The position numbers and the translations under genes were made by a program. A stretch of 11,538 nt of DNA from an uncultured Clostridia bacterium (lineage in GTDB: Bacteria > Bacillota > Clostridia > TANB77 > CAG-508). This document shows, in pieces, positions 11,501-11,538 of this stretch. The notes beneath the pieces are model-generated. The model saw only the letters and a list, made by a program, of their open reading frames with translations, did no database searches and was not told where the DNA came from. The stretch's first letter is position 1. Every line of letters begins with the position of its first letter. The stretch covers positions 1-11,538 of the forward strand of contig CATLGL010000043.1 of assembly GCA_949935895.1 (NCBI GenBank). Direction: 5' to 3'.

Positions 11501-11538
11501 TTTTACAGAAATGTAATATTGTGTAGAAATATGGGGTA

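Overview
The window is very AT-rich DNA. Genes carry strong AGGAGG-type ribosome binding sites, arginine is mostly AGA, the single complete tRNA gene encodes its CCA end, and both TGA and TAG act as stops (genetic code 11). Together with a VanW/G5 cell-envelope protein and numerous small XRE regulators, this points to a low-GC Firmicute, most likely a Clostridia member. I cannot name the species.

Positions 1-3250 look like chromosome next to an integration site. They hold the start of a minus-strand gene that runs off the left edge, a divergent pair of regulators (S24-type repressor and a 65-aa XRE protein) with well-formed promoters, a membrane-anchored VanW/G5 protein, and a tRNA-Lys(CTT) locus. 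At that locus a 5' half of one tRNA-Lys gene ends at its anticodon loop. A complete but different tRNA-Lys(CTT) lies 126 bp downstream, followed by a terminator. This is the usual scar of an element that integrated in the anticodon region of a tRNA gene.

Positions 3290-11012 form an accessory island of about 15 short plus-strand genes. No integrase, relaxase or structural phage gene is visible, so its parent element must extend past the window or be decayed. The genes sort into six transcription blocks: (1) 3542-5518, a DUF4314 protein, a double zinc-ribbon protein and a two-part protein split by an in-frame TAG, closed by a terminator; (2) 5658-6490, three small unknown proteins; (3) 6643-7305, one unknown protein; (4) 7450-8371, a bS6 (RpsF-like) protein and two unknowns; (5) 8658-10290, a frameshifted gene, a 262-aa protein, a 46-aa protein and an XRE protein; (6) 10406-11012, two related helical proteins, closed by a terminator shared with a convergent XRE repressor.

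The most striking signals are non-coding. Blocks 1 and 3 share a repeated leader/promoter element (RE1). Blocks 4 and 6 each have an identical 17-mer exactly 13 bp upstream of a promoter with a 17-bp spacer (RE2), and each transcript would begin with a stem-loop. A 250-bp gap ahead of block 5 holds perfect nested inverted repeats and 10-bp-phased GTAACG repeats. These features suggest a coordinately regulated set of small accessory genes, including a ribosomal-protein paralogue outside its normal operon. Functions of most products cannot be assigned from sequence alone.
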